From: an uncultured Oscillospiraceae bacterium
Lineage (GTDB): Bacteria; Bacillota; Clostridia; Oscillospirales; Acutalibacteraceae
NCBI GenBank assembly: GCA_900549825.1
Contig: URQB01000006.1
Location: forward strand, 1-64,000
Direction: 5' to 3'
Length of the DNA stretch: 64,000 nucleotides
Below are positions 50,061-59,834 of this stretch, piece after piece (within the stretch, counting starts at the first letter, position 1; every line of letters begins with the position of its first letter). A model generated the notes under the pieces. The model was not told the DNA's origin, ran no database searches, and worked only from the letters and a program-made list of their open reading frames with translations. A program made the position numbers and the translations under genes.

Positions 50061-51346
50061 TTGTCGGATTCCTCCCCCATCAACAGATAGATCGTATCGA
50101 GCGTGATCTTTTGCGCCGCTTCCACAGCCTGCCTGCGCGTGACCTTGCGGATTTTCTCCGCAAGCGCCTGCGGCGCGGCGGGCGCTTCCTCCAGCAGGCG
50201 GAAGGCATACCAGTCGTCCAGCTCCTCCGGCGTGCCGCCGATGCGCTCATAGTCGTCCGCCAGGCTCTTGACGGAAGCGTCGAAATCGTCCTGCGTAAAA
50301 TCTCCCGCGCGCACGGCGTCAAGCTGCCTGCCGATTTCCGTGACCGCGCGCTCGGCATTGCCGAATTCCACGCCGCTCTGCACCATCATCACACCCTTCT
50401 GGCGGAACAGGCGGGCCGAGCAGTAGTAGCAGAGGCTCAGCTTCTCCCGCACATTCTGAAACAGAAGCGACTGCGGGCTCCCGCCGAAAACGTTGACCAT
50501 CACGCTTACCGCGGAAATGTCGTCCGGCATCTCTGCGTAACCCATCCGGTAGCCCAGCACGAGCTTGCCCTGCTGAACGGGGAGATGGTCTTCGACCCGC
50601 CGTGTTTTTTCTGCGCGCGGGACGATCTGCGTTTGAAACGCATCCGCGGAGTATGCTTTCCGCCCAATGTGGGACAGCTCCTCTTTCAGCAGCGACTGGG
50701 CCGCCTGCGCATCGGCCTCGCCGACGAGATTGAACTGCATCCGCCCGCTCGATAAAAGCACCTTCCACGCTTCATACAGCCCCTGCGGGGTCAGGCGCTT
50801 CACATCCTCCGGCGTACCGTAGCGGTTAATCCCGTAAGCTTCGTTTTCACACATGAGCGCTTCGCACCGCCTGAGCGCATAGGTGCGCTTATCGTTGCGC
50901 TCGTTTTCGATGCGTTCGAGCAGCAGCCGCTTCTCCCGCTCGACATCCTGCGCGGCAAACGCGCCGTTTTCCGCATGCGGATGAAATAAAAGCTCGCACA
51001 GGAGCTTTACGCAGCCTCTTACGGCCCCGTCGCCGTCAAAGGCGAAACGGTCTGCGATACAGGTCAGGCTGATGCGCATCACCTGCGCCTCGCCTGCCTT
51101 CTCTACACCGGCGGATATGCGCGCGCCATAGGCCTCCGCAAGCTTTTCATTCATCGTGGTGAAATCCGGGTATTTCTCACAGCAGCGGTGCAGCAAAAAG
51201 GGCAGCATCGCGTTTGCTGAAGCCGTCTCCTTTCGCAACGGCGCCGCGATCGAAACGGAAATACGGCAGGTTTTAAATTTGCTGGCCCGCACCGTACAGA
51301 ACCGTACGCCGGGCGCAAGGCAAGCAAAATCTACTGAATCGTTCAT
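50057..51346 (-). CDS. M16-family peptidase homologue without the zinc site (YmfF-like)
   Basis: About 429 aa from ATG 51346 (or 51358). Has the M16 fold (RKETASANAMLPFLLHRCCEKYPDFTTMNEKLAEAYGARI ... LSLCYYCSARLFRQKGVMMVQSG, typical C-terminal 'Y' block), but HxxEH is replaced by HRCCEKY. It is therefore the non-catalytic subunit. Its stop overlaps the start of the active homologue (4 bp), so the chains are made together. Confidence 0.85.
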   Translation of the reverse strand: MNDSVDFACLAPGVRFCTVRASKFKTCRISVSIAAPLRKETASANAMLPFLLHRCCEKYPDFTTMNEKLAEAYGARISAGVEKAGEAQVMRISLTCIADRFAFDGDGAVRGCVKLLCELLFHPHAENGAFAAQDVEREKRLLLERIENERNDKRTYALRRCEALMCENEAYGINRYGTPEDVKRLTPQGLYEAWKVLLSSGRMQFNLVGEADAQAAQSLLKEELSHIGRKAYSADAFQTQIVPRAEKTRRVEDHLPVQQGKLVLGYRMGYAEMPDDISAVSVMVNVFGGSPQSLLFQNVREKLSLCYYCSARLFRQKGVMMVQSGVEFGNAERAVTEIGRQLDAVRAGDFTQDDFDASVKSLADDYERIGGTPEELDDWYAFRLLEEAPAAPQALAEKIRKVTRRQAVEAAQKITLDTIYLLMGEESDK

Positions 51347-51554
51347 CCGTTGTGTCATCCTTTCTTTGAATCCGAAGGTTCTTCGCATGGGCCGAAGCGA
51401 TCTCTCATAAGATCAAGAATTACATTTCAGCCCAAATCAGTAAGCCCCCGGCACCTTTATGCAACAATGCGCTCAATTTGTGAGGTTATTATAGCACACC
51501 TCGGCACATGCTTCCAGTCAAAAAGGACAGGCGCAGAAAAATAAAGCCCAAAAA

Positions 51555-54500
51555 TCATGCCGGGCGGGTATCGATCCCATACACCAGCCTGTGCTCCTTT
51601 CCATCCGGAGTGAAACACTCCGCTTGTTCTCCATCCACTGTGAGCCCCCGCGGCGCGGTATCCGACACCGTAATGGCGATCACGGCTCCGTCGAGCGTCA
51701 GGGTTGCGCTGTATCCATGCCAGCCGGCGGGAAGCTGCGGGGCAAATTCGACCGCACCGCCGCGCAGCCGGATCCCCAGCAGGTCTTCCACTACGGTCCG
51801 GTAATACCAGCCCGCGGCGCCTGTATAGAGGCTCCAGCCGCCGCGCCCTTCAATGCCCTTCGCGGTGGATACGTCACCCGCCAGCGCATAGGGCTCCCGG
51901 ACATAGCGTTTTGCCTGTGCGTCCTGCGCGCACTTCTCAGCTGGGTTCAGAAGCTTTAAGAGCGAATACCCCTCGTCTACACGCCCTTCCCGCAGCAGGG
52001 CCATACACAGCCATACCGCCGCATGCGTATACTGCCCGCCGTTTTCCCGGATGCCTGCCGGATAGGCAGCAACATAGCCGGGCGATCTGCCGCCTCCTGT
52101 GAAGGATGGCGTAAAAAGCCGGACGAGCCCCTGCTCCCGGTCCACGAGCCGCTCCACGGCGCTGTCGAGGGCGAGACGGCGCCGCTCTGCGTCTGGCATC
52201 CCGCTCAAGACGGAGAAGGATTGCGGCAAACTGTCGATCGCGCAGGCGGCCGCACCGCTTGCGCCCATCGGCGTGCCGTCGTCATAGTAGGCGCGCCGGT
52301 ACCAGCGGCCGTCCCATGCGTTCTCATCAACAGCTTTGCGCAATTCCTCCGCCCGCTGTGCAAAGCGGGATTCCGACTCCTCGTCCTCCATCAGCCGGCA
52401 GACCGGGCGCATCTCATCGAGCGTCATCGCCATAAACTGCGCGAGCCACACGCTCTCCCCCCTGCCCTGAATGCCGACGCGGTTGAAACCGTCGTTCCAG
52501 TCTCCCCCGCCGATCAGCGGAAGGCCGTGTGCTCCAAATTCTGCCGCATGCTCGACCGCGCGCAGGCAGTGCTCATAGAGCGTCCCGCGCTCTTTTGATA
52601 CCCGCGGCTCAAAATAGCGCTCGTGCTCGCCTTCTTTTAAACGTTCCCCTTCGAGATAGGGGATCTTGAGATGCAACAGGGAGCCGTCTCCCGTCTGCTT
52701 GACGTATTGAGCCGTCACATAGGGCAGCCACAGCAGGTCGTCGCTGTAGCGCGTGCGCACGCCGCGCAGGCCGCTTTTGCCGGGCAGCCGGTGCCACCAG
52801 TGCAGCACGTCGCCCTCCGGAAACTGGCAGGCCGCCGCGCGCAGAATCTGCTGGCGCGCGAGGCGCGGGCGCAGCAGGATGACCGAGCAGGCGTCCTGCA
52901 GTTGGTCGCGGAAGCCCCACGCCCCGCCGCACTGGTAAAAGGCTGTGCGGCCGAAAATGCGGCTGTTCAAAATCTGTGCGGGCAGAAACGAGCTGATCAT
53001 ATGATTGAGCGCCTTGTCAGGCGTATCGATTTTGAGCGAATTGTGCAGAACCTGCTTCGGTGAAATGGATAACAGCGTTTTTGCCGCCTGCTCCTGCGCG
53101 GCAAAAGAGAGCACGAATCGCACCTTTTCTTTGCGTTTCGGCGGCAGAACGAGCTTTCGCCCCACCGCCGCGCACGGGTCATCGAGCGGGAGCATCCGCT
53201 TCTCTCCCCACTTGCCGCGCCAGAAATCCGCACGGCCACAACAGCAGAAGGCATCCTTCCCGTCCCCGCCTGTGAGCGCCATATAGCCCGGCACAGCTGT
53301 ATTCCACGGTGAGTACAGGCTGAGCACGCCGTCCTGCCAGCGGGATTTGAGAAAACGCGCGTTCTGCCGGTCCACGCCGAGCACCGGCTCCGTATAATAG
53401 ACGATCTCCACCTCGATCGGCTCCTTTCCGTTATTATAAAACTCCACTTCACAGGATTTCAGCATTCCCGTATCCGGCACGGTGACGGTGACGGCCGTTT
53501 CCACCTTCCCCGCTTTTCCCCGCCAGAGCGCCATGCCGGGCGAAAACTCTGCCCGAGCGCCCTGCACGAGGTCGTACACCTCGTTTTTCATGCGTAAGAG
53601 GAGCAGCTCGCCGCGGTTGCCGGTGCGCGTATCGTTAAACCATGGTGTGAGCTTATTTTCCCGCGCGTTGACCGCCCACGTGCAGCCGAGCGCGCCGCTC
53701 TCGACCAGCGTGCCAAAATCGAGATTTGCGAGCACATGGCACCAGGGGGCGTCCGGCTTCTCCGTTACAACAAAAGCCCCGTTTTGCGCGAAGCCGCCTC
53801 GCTTGACGCAAAAATCCATCTCCAGCCGCCGCTGTGCAGGCAAAACGGGGAACACGGCGAAGGGGACGAACGGCAAGACAGGCAGCTCCATGCGTTCCGC
53901 TGCAGACGGGGCGATATACCGCGCCGCCGTCTGCAGCGCCAGAAGGCCCTGCATGCTGTGCATTTCCAGATCCACTGCATGGATCCCGCCGGGCGTGTTG
54001 AAGCTCTCCGAGCAGTTTTCACGCCGCAGCGCGGCTTTGAGTGCCTCCAGCACCGGCTTATCGTACGCCCCGCCCTCCCGGTAGCCGATGGCGACATCCG
54101 TCGGGATGCCGCTGCGGCGCAACTTCCGGTTCAGCCGAATGAGCGGCAGCGCCCGCGCGACGTCCTCCGCATTCTGAATCCGGATATAGAGGATCGGATG
54201 GTCGCCGGAGATGCCGAGGCTCCACAGCGCCTGCACGCCCGCTTCGTTCTCCTGCGCGGCGGCAAGGTATTCGTTGGTTTCCTGCGGCGGGTAAAAAATC
54301 TGCGGAAGGACCTGCGCCGCGAGAATTCCATCAAGACTGTTTGCATAAAACGGGTTCGGCGCGCCTGCCACGATCCGACCCTCCCGCCGGGAGCGCAGCA
54401 GCCGGTCCGTCGCCTCTGCGCGCGTGGATGCGGCGGCCAAAAGGAGCGTCACGTGCCGCTCTGCACGCGGCTCGATCTCCAGTGAAATAGAGAATGCGCA

Positions 54501-57500
54501 TACAGGGTCGCCCACGCCGATGCCATCACCGAGCTTGAGAGGCGCGTTACGCAGGGTAAAAATCCCATCCGGGAAGTCGAGCAGCTTTTCCCGCGCCCCT
54601 TCATAATGGAACGGCACATCCTCCAGCAGCCCTGCCGCCAGACACATCGGCTCACCGTCGCCGCGCGGGCGGCGGGAAAAGAGCTGGAGCCTGTTGCCCT
54701 CATCATAGGAATGCTCCAGAAACAGCTTGGAAAAGGCCGGATGCGCCTTTGCCTCCCGCGCGGGCGCAAGACAGGGCTCCAGATAGATTAAAAGTGAGAC
54801 GCGCTGCCGGTCTTTGCCCAGATTTTTGACGGTATACCGCCTGTGCTCGCAGGGCAGGCGCGGATGGATCTGGATGAGCGTCTCTCCCGCGAGCGTCTTC
54901 GCCCGGGCCGTCAGGAGCACCTGCGTGTGCGAAAACTGTGCGCCAAAATCCGCCTTGCTGCGGTAATCGAGCGCGCGGCACAGGGGCAGCGTTTCCTCCT
55001 GCGTGCGCGCGATCGCAAAGATCCCCTTTGGCCTGCGCAGCAAATCGCCGCCGCGCCAGGTGATATCTGACTCCCGGTAGAGGGAGACGGATGTCCCGCA
55101 GTCGCTGACGGCTACGCTCCATTCCCCGTTGGTCAGCAGATGCATCTGCGGCTGCACGGGGTTCGGCGCGGCGATCTCCCGCACCGCAGGTACCACATGC
55201 TGGGCGCGCTGCGGCGTCTCCCGCAGCTCCACATCGCGGAAGACCGAGGCGCCGGTCGGGATCTTCTCCTCCAACAGGCAGCGCGCCGCCGCCATGCGGT
55301 CGTCCCGCATAAAGCGGTTCTGCATCGTAAACCCTTTGATCGCATTGCAGATGGAGATCATGCTCATCCCCACATGGTGCGCCATATAGCTGCGCACCAC
55401 GGCATACTCCTGCCCATCCACGCGTTCCGGGCTGAAATCGGCGGCCTCGTAGAATCCGCAGCGGCCCGTCATCTGCATCTGCTCCAGCTCATCGAGGTTT
55501 TTGAGCGCAGCCTCCGGCTCAAACGGCAGCAGCAAAAAGGTGGAATACGGCGAGATCACCAGATCGTCGTTTAAACCACGCTTCAGGCCGAGCTTCTGCA
55601 CACCGTGCGCCTTATACTGATAATTCAGTTGCGGGTCGAACGCATAAAACCCGCTCTCGGAAATACCCCACGGGATGTTTTTTCCCCGCACCCTGCGCTT
55701 CTGGCAGTAGGAGCAAAAGCGCATCGCCTCCTTGCCGAGCGTGCCGTCGTAGAGCGGCAGGAGCAGGTGGGGCATATAGTATTCAAACATTGTACCCGTC
55801 CAGGAGACCGGGCCCGTATAACGTCCCTCGCGCGCGAGCATCCTGCCCAACGCGCCCCAGTGCTTTTTGGGTGCCTGACGGCTGCCTACGGCGTAATAGC
55901 TCATCATGCGCGCTTCGCTCATCAAAAGATCGTAATAGGAGCCGGTCAGCTTCCCCTCCTGCGCGTCAAAGCCGATGTGGAACAGCCTGCGGCGCGGGTT
56001 GTAGAGTGGGGAGAGGTCCCCCTCCTCCAAAAGCTTCCCGACCCGGTTTGCCTGGTCTGCAAGGGCTGGCTCCTCGGCCGCATATTCCAGCAGCCCCTGC
56101 CGCAGTGCCGTCAGGCAGCAGAAAAAGTTGCCGCTGTCCACCGTGGAGACGTAGCGTGGCTCCATAATACGCAGGGTAGCCGTGTCATACCAGTTATAGA
56201 GGTTACCGTGCCATTTCTCCAGCTTTTCGATGCTGGTCAGCATCCCGTCTATGCGCTCGCAGAGCATGGTGCTGTCGATAAAGGAAAAATCCCGCGCGGC
56301 AAGCATGCAGAGCATGGCAAGGCCGATATTCGTTGGGGAGGTCCGGTGTGCGACACGATGGACGGGCGTCTCCTGCACGTTATCCGGCGGCAGGTAATTG
56401 TCCTGAACGCCGCAGAATTCCTCATAATAGCGCCACGCAGCGGCCGCATAAGAGGTGAGCCGGTCGCGCTGCTCCGGGCTTAGCTCCTTCGTCTTCCCAC
56501 CGCCCCGCCGCGCGGAAAAAACGGCAAACGGGAAATTGCACAGGAATAAAAATCCACATAGCCACAGGCTCCCTCGCCCAAGGAGTATCAGGAGGGAACC
56601 GGTCAGCAGACTCGGAAGGTATCGTTTTACAAGCGCTCCTGTCCGCTGGGCAACATCGCTCTGCGCCGCCGTGACCCATTCGAGCAGCTTCTTATGGCTG
56701 ACGAAGCGCCGCCAGAGAGCCCGAATGATTGCATCCAGGCAGACGAACGCGGTCTGCGCCAGCATTAAGACGCTTACGAGCGCGCGCAGCAAATTGCCCG
56801 TCGCCACCGGCGTAACACGGGAATAATAAAGCCGGGAAAACATGCCCGGCCCACCCGCGAGCACAGAGCGCCAAACGCCGTATAGGCTGCCCGCCGCCGT
56901 GCAGAGCACGCCGCCCAGCACCAGCATCAGCCGCGCGGGCATCGGCACGAAAAGGGCGGCAATCAGGCAGGCAAGCGCAACAACCGGCGTAAAGGAGCGG
57001 CGCAGATTGTCAAAGAGCTGCCAGCGTGCAAGCGCACCCAGCGGATTGCCCCGCTGCTCGCCTTTTTCTTTTTTTCTTCTGAAGAGAAAGGGCAGGTTTT
57101 GCCAGTCCCCGCGCACCCAGCGGTGCATCCGGTCAAGGAAGGCTCCCTCGCGGCCCGGGAAGCCGTCCGCCACCTGCACGTCGCTGACAAAGCCCGCGCG
57201 CAGAAAGCCGCCCTCCAGGATATCGTGGCTCAAAACGCATTCCGGCTCGAATGCACCCGGCAGCACCCGGTAAAACGCATCCACATCGATCAGGCCCTTG
57301 CCGGAAAAGATGCTCCGCCCGAAGAAGTCCTGATACCGTTCCGATGCGGTGGTATCGTAGGCCACAAGCCCGCCTGCATCCGCCATCACGCGGGAGAAGC
57401 CCGTCGCGCCCGCTGAAAAAAGCTCCGTCTCCACCCGCGGCACAAGGATACCATAGCCCTGCGTAACGACGCCCTTCTTCTCATCGACGACCGGCCTGTT

Positions 57501-58901
57501 GAGCGGGTGCAGCGCCGCTGCTACGAGCTGGGAGGCCGCGTCGAGCGGGAGGACCGTATCCGCATCGAGCGCAAGGATATATTGGATATTGCGCAGATTC
57601 TCCGTATCTCCGCAGAGGGTTCGGAAGGAAATCTCCTCCCCGCGCAGATAGCGCACCAGCGCCTCGATCGCGCCGCGCTTGCGTTCTTCGCCCGTGTATT
57701 CCCCCTGCGTACGGGAATAGACGCGCTCGCGCACGATCAGGACAAACCCGCCCCCGTGCCTGCGGTTGAGCTGCTCGATCTCCCGCCTGTTCGCCGCAAG
57801 GTCGGACGCGTCCTGCGGCATGGCAGGTGACTGTGCGCCCTTAAGATCGGCAAGTACACAGATTTTGACGCTCCCGCGCCCGTTCGTGCGCCAGAGCTGC
57901 TCGAGATGCCGCCCCATCTTGCGCGCCTGGGAGGCGCCGGGCAGAAGCGTGGAGACAGCGATCAGCGTTGCCCCCTCCTCCGGAATCGTCCCCTCCAGGT
58001 TCATCCGCGGCATCGTCTGCACCGCAACGCCATGCGAAAGCGCCGCTTCAATCGGATACCGCAGGATCTCCCATACTGGAAAATATAAAAGCGGAATCAG
58101 ATACCATGCGCGCACCAAAACGGCAATACAAGCAGCAACTGCCAACGGAAAAAATGCCTCCATAAACAGCGCGGTCCTTCCCCTTCGCCGGTAGGATGGC
58201 CCGGAGGGGAGCCACGCGCCCACATGGCGCTCTTCGGGCGTTTCCCCCGCCTGAGCCTGCCGCAGCGCGGCTTCGGCCGCCTCCTGCTCGGTGATTCCCG
58301 CGTTTCGAGCAGCCTGCGCAGCCAACCGGCGGTAGCGAAAGCGGGTCGCCTCGTCCATCTGCGGATAAACACCCGCCGGGTCCTGTGCGAGGATCTGCTC
58401 CACCGGGCTCAAGCTCTCCAACAGAGCGTCGAAATCCCAATCCTGCATTGCGCGCAGTGTCAGGATTGCATTGCTCAGCATCTGACCCGACGATTCCCCC
58501 GCCTCTTCGCATCCAAGGCGGGCAGTATGCAGCAGGGCGGCGCGCAGGAACAGCGGCACAAACTCCACCTCCGCGCAGCACAAGCCCGCCCGATGCAAAT
58601 GATTCTCCAGGATCTGATCAGAAAGCGCCGCATTTTCCCGCACCGCACACAGACACAGGGCATAAATCCGCACAACGCCGTCCGCATCCAGCGGCAGGGC
58701 AGGCACGCTTTTGAGCTGGGAGAGCACGCCTCTTCCTTCCCGCTCCAGAAGGTAGAAATTATCGCACAGCCATTCGCCCATGGCGGTATCGTCATGGATG
58801 CGCAATGCTTTTGAATAAACCCGCCGCAGGGTATGAAGGTCTTTTTCGATCTGCTTTTTCAGCACGCGCGGCCTTGTGCGCCGTATGGTGTCCCGTTTCA
58901 A
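51555..58901 (-). CDS. Cyclic beta-1,2-glucan synthase-like protein (GT84 + glycoamylase-like + GH94)
   Basis: 2448 aa. N-terminal helical region; membrane helices near 255-290, 640-680, 695-715 and 760-790. The glycosyltransferase domain has ILALDADTVLPLD (about 445) and RMHRWVRGDWQ (about 595, the QxxRW-like acceptor motif). A glycoamylase-like domain (about 830-1180: RTSPTNIGLAMLCMLAARDFSF) follows. A C-terminal GH94 phosphorylase domain carries GGGDWNDGFNRVG (about 2130, catalytic Asp). Proteobacterial NdvB/Cgs proteins have the same layout and make cyclic or linear beta-1,2-glucan. Starts with TTG (AAAGGA nine bases before). Monocistronic. Confidence 0.9.
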   Translation of the reverse strand: MKRDTIRRTRPRVLKKQIEKDLHTLRRVYSKALRIHDDTAMGEWLCDNFYLLEREGRGVLSQLKSVPALPLDADGVVRIYALCLCAVRENAALSDQILENHLHRAGLCCAEVEFVPLFLRAALLHTARLGCEEAGESSGQMLSNAILTLRAMQDWDFDALLESLSPVEQILAQDPAGVYPQMDEATRFRYRRLAAQAARNAGITEQEAAEAALRQAQAGETPEERHVGAWLPSGPSYRRRGRTALFMEAFFPLAVAACIAVLVRAWYLIPLLYFPVWEILRYPIEAALSHGVAVQTMPRMNLEGTIPEEGATLIAVSTLLPGASQARKMGRHLEQLWRTNGRGSVKICVLADLKGAQSPAMPQDASDLAANRREIEQLNRRHGGGFVLIVRERVYSRTQGEYTGEERKRGAIEALVRYLRGEEISFRTLCGDTENLRNIQYILALDADTVLPLDAASQLVAAALHPLNRPVVDEKKGVVTQGYGILVPRVETELFSAGATGFSRVMADAGGLVAYDTTASERYQDFFGRSIFSGKGLIDVDAFYRVLPGAFEPECVLSHDILEGGFLRAGFVSDVQVADGFPGREGAFLDRMHRWVRGDWQNLPFLFRRKKEKGEQRGNPLGALARWQLFDNLRRSFTPVVALACLIAALFVPMPARLMLVLGGVLCTAAGSLYGVWRSVLAGGPGMFSRLYYSRVTPVATGNLLRALVSVLMLAQTAFVCLDAIIRALWRRFVSHKKLLEWVTAAQSDVAQRTGALVKRYLPSLLTGSLLILLGRGSLWLCGFLFLCNFPFAVFSARRGGGKTKELSPEQRDRLTSYAAAAWRYYEEFCGVQDNYLPPDNVQETPVHRVAHRTSPTNIGLAMLCMLAARDFSFIDSTMLCERIDGMLTSIEKLEKWHGNLYNWYDTATLRIMEPRYVSTVDSGNFFCCLTALRQGLLEYAAEEPALADQANRVGKLLEEGDLSPLYNPRRRLFHIGFDAQEGKLTGSYYDLLMSEARMMSYYAVGSRQAPKKHWGALGRMLAREGRYTGPVSWTGTMFEYYMPHLLLPLYDGTLGKEAMRFCSYCQKRRVRGKNIPWGISESGFYAFDPQLNYQYKAHGVQKLGLKRGLNDDLVISPYSTFLLLPFEPEAALKNLDELEQMQMTGRCGFYEAADFSPERVDGQEYAVVRSYMAHHVGMSMISICNAIKGFTMQNRFMRDDRMAAARCLLEEKIPTGASVFRDVELRETPQRAQHVVPAVREIAAPNPVQPQMHLLTNGEWSVAVSDCGTSVSLYRESDITWRGGDLLRRPKGIFAIARTQEETLPLCRALDYRSKADFGAQFSHTQVLLTARAKTLAGETLIQIHPRLPCEHRRYTVKNLGKDRQRVSLLIYLEPCLAPAREAKAHPAFSKLFLEHSYDEGNRLQLFSRRPRGDGEPMCLAAGLLEDVPFHYEGAREKLLDFPDGIFTLRNAPLKLGDGIGVGDPVCAFSISLEIEPRAERHVTLLLAAASTRAEATDRLLRSRREGRIVAGAPNPFYANSLDGILAAQVLPQIFYPPQETNEYLAAAQENEAGVQALWSLGISGDHPILYIRIQNAEDVARALPLIRLNRKLRRSGIPTDVAIGYREGGAYDKPVLEALKAALRRENCSESFNTPGGIHAVDLEMHSMQGLLALQTAARYIAPSAAERMELPVLPFVPFAVFPVLPAQRRLEMDFCVKRGGFAQNGAFVVTEKPDAPWCHVLANLDFGTLVESGALGCTWAVNARENKLTPWFNDTRTGNRGELLLLRMKNEVYDLVQGARAEFSPGMALWRGKAGKVETAVTVTVPDTGMLKSCEVEFYNNGKEPIEVEIVYYTEPVLGVDRQNARFLKSRWQDGVLSLYSPWNTAVPGYMALTGGDGKDAFCCCGRADFWRGKWGEKRMLPLDDPCAAVGRKLVLPPKRKEKVRFVLSFAAQEQAAKTLLSISPKQVLHNSLKIDTPDKALNHMISSFLPAQILNSRIFGRTAFYQCGGAWGFRDQLQDACSVILLRPRLARQQILRAAACQFPEGDVLHWWHRLPGKSGLRGVRTRYSDDLLWLPYVTAQYVKQTGDGSLLHLKIPYLEGERLKEGEHERYFEPRVSKERGTLYEHCLRAVEHAAEFGAHGLPLIGGGDWNDGFNRVGIQGRGESVWLAQFMAMTLDEMRPVCRLMEDEESESRFAQRAEELRKAVDENAWDGRWYRRAYYDDGTPMGASGAAACAIDSLPQSFSVLSGMPDAERRRLALDSAVERLVDREQGLVRLFTPSFTGGGRSPGYVAAYPAGIRENGGQYTHAAVWLCMALLREGRVDEGYSLLKLLNPAEKCAQDAQAKRYVREPYALAGDVSTAKGIEGRGGWSLYTGAAGWYYRTVVEDLLGIRLRGGAVEFAPQLPAGWHGYSATLTLDGAVIAITVSDTAPRGLTVDGEQAECFTPDGKEHRLVYGIDTRPA

Positions 58902-58918
58902 AAGAATCCCGTCCTTTG

Positions 58919-58941
58919 CCGGGCGGTTGGAAAACGCCCGG
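58919..58941. other. Perfect hairpin in the leader of the glucan-synthase-like gene
   Basis: CCGGGCG-loop-CGCCCGG, ending 18 bases before the TTG start on the minus strand. It sits close to the ribosome site and might affect translation. The gap on to 59,100 shows no gene. Confidence 0.45.
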
Positions 58942-59108
58942 AAATTTACACTCTATTTTTCCCAAAAGGGGCGGGATTACGCGCAGGGGAAGAAAAAGCG
59001 CGCCGCAAAGCGAATAACAGGCTGTGCGGCGCGCCTTGAAGAGGTTGAAAAATAAATGTTTGCTTCATGGGACTCATATAAAAGTAAGATAAGAGCTGCG
59101 GTCGAAAA

Positions 59109-59281
59109 GTCTGATCTTGTAGGAAGTGGTAGCCTGGTTTCGCTGTACGCGACGTCATTTTCTTTCCTCGTGGAAAGAAAATGAAGCAAAAGAAAGCACG
59201 CCGGGGCTGTGCCCCGGACCCCCTGCAGCACGGCCCCTTTTGCTTCCTTTTCCAGCCGAGCGGAAAAGGAAGGGCCCGTGC
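59109..59281. repeat. Dispersed intergenic repeat, copy B, with long hairpin
   Basis: Shares GTCTGAT, GGTTTCGCTGTACGCGAC, TCATTTTCTTT and the CAAAAGAAA-CACGC block with copy A at 17,209-17,312. It continues into an inverted repeat with CTTCCTTTTCC and GGAAAAGGAAG arms (about 59,241-59,273). Noncoding. Confidence 0.7.
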
Positions 59282-59425
59282 GGCCTGAGCGCGTTCCAAT
59301 TTTCCAACTCATAATTCAAAACGACCAACAAAAACGAAGCCGCACCAGTGAAACGCATACATATGCAAGGCTTGCCATTTTACAGGGAAATACAGTATAA
59401 TAGATAAAATACCAGCCATGTATCC

Positions 59426-59722
59426 TCAATCGAAGGGCCGCAGATTTTCGCTCTGGCGCGTGAGGATTTCCAGCATGATCTGCGCGCCGGTGCAAAAGCC
59501 GTCGATGTAATATTCCTCCACTTCGATGCTGTCAAGCCTCCCGTCGAGGGTTACATATTTTCGAAACAACGCCTTCTCCTGCGCTCCTAAACATTGCTCC
59601 AGCTTCTCTGTGCAGCGTTCAAGGTCACCAGCGCATTTCGCATAGGGAGATTTGGGCAGGACTTCTTTGTCGGCAGGGCGAAGGTTGCCGCAATAAAAGC
59701 GGCTGAGGATATTCTGCATCAT
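59426..59722 (-). CDS. DUF6809-family small protein
   Basis: 98 aa, mostly helical and acidic: ILSRFYCGNLRPADKEVLP ... DLERCTEKLEQCLGAQEKALFRKYVTLDGRLDSIEVEEYYIDGFCTGAQIMLEIL. This looks like DUF6809, a Clostridia family of unknown role often found near phage-type repressors. ATG 59722 with GGAG six bases before. Divergent from an Xre repressor whose operator sits in this gene's promoter. Confidence 0.65.
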   Translation of the reverse strand: MMQNILSRFYCGNLRPADKEVLPKSPYAKCAGDLERCTEKLEQCLGAQEKALFRKYVTLDGRLDSIEVEEYYIDGFCTGAQIMLEILTRQSENLRPFD

Positions 59723-59750
59723 GTATTTCTCCTTTTATCAAACATTTATC

Positions 59751-59766
59751 ACGATGAATTCGTCGT
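59751..59766. promoter_or_regulatory. Palindromic operator 1 of the divergent Xre/DUF6809 region
   Basis: ACGATGAATTCGTCGT, a 16-bp near-perfect palindrome. It lies between candidate plus-strand boxes (TTTATC and TATGTT) for the Xre gene, so it could mediate autorepression. Confidence 0.65.
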
Positions 59767-59777
59767 TTTATGTTGTT

Positions 59778-59806
59778 ATTGTATCACGACGAATTCGTCA
59801 TGTCAA
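59778..59806 (-). promoter_or_regulatory. DUF6809 gene promoter with operator 2 in its spacer
   Basis: Minus-strand TTGACA (59,806-59,801), 17-bp spacer, TACAAT (59,783-59,778). The spacer contains ACGACGAATTCGTCAT (59,786-59,801 on the plus strand), the second copy of the palindrome, 35 bp centre to centre from the first. Repressor binding here would block RNA polymerase. Confidence 0.75.
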
Positions 59807-59834
59807 CAATAAATTTATGCATGGAGAAGTGAAT

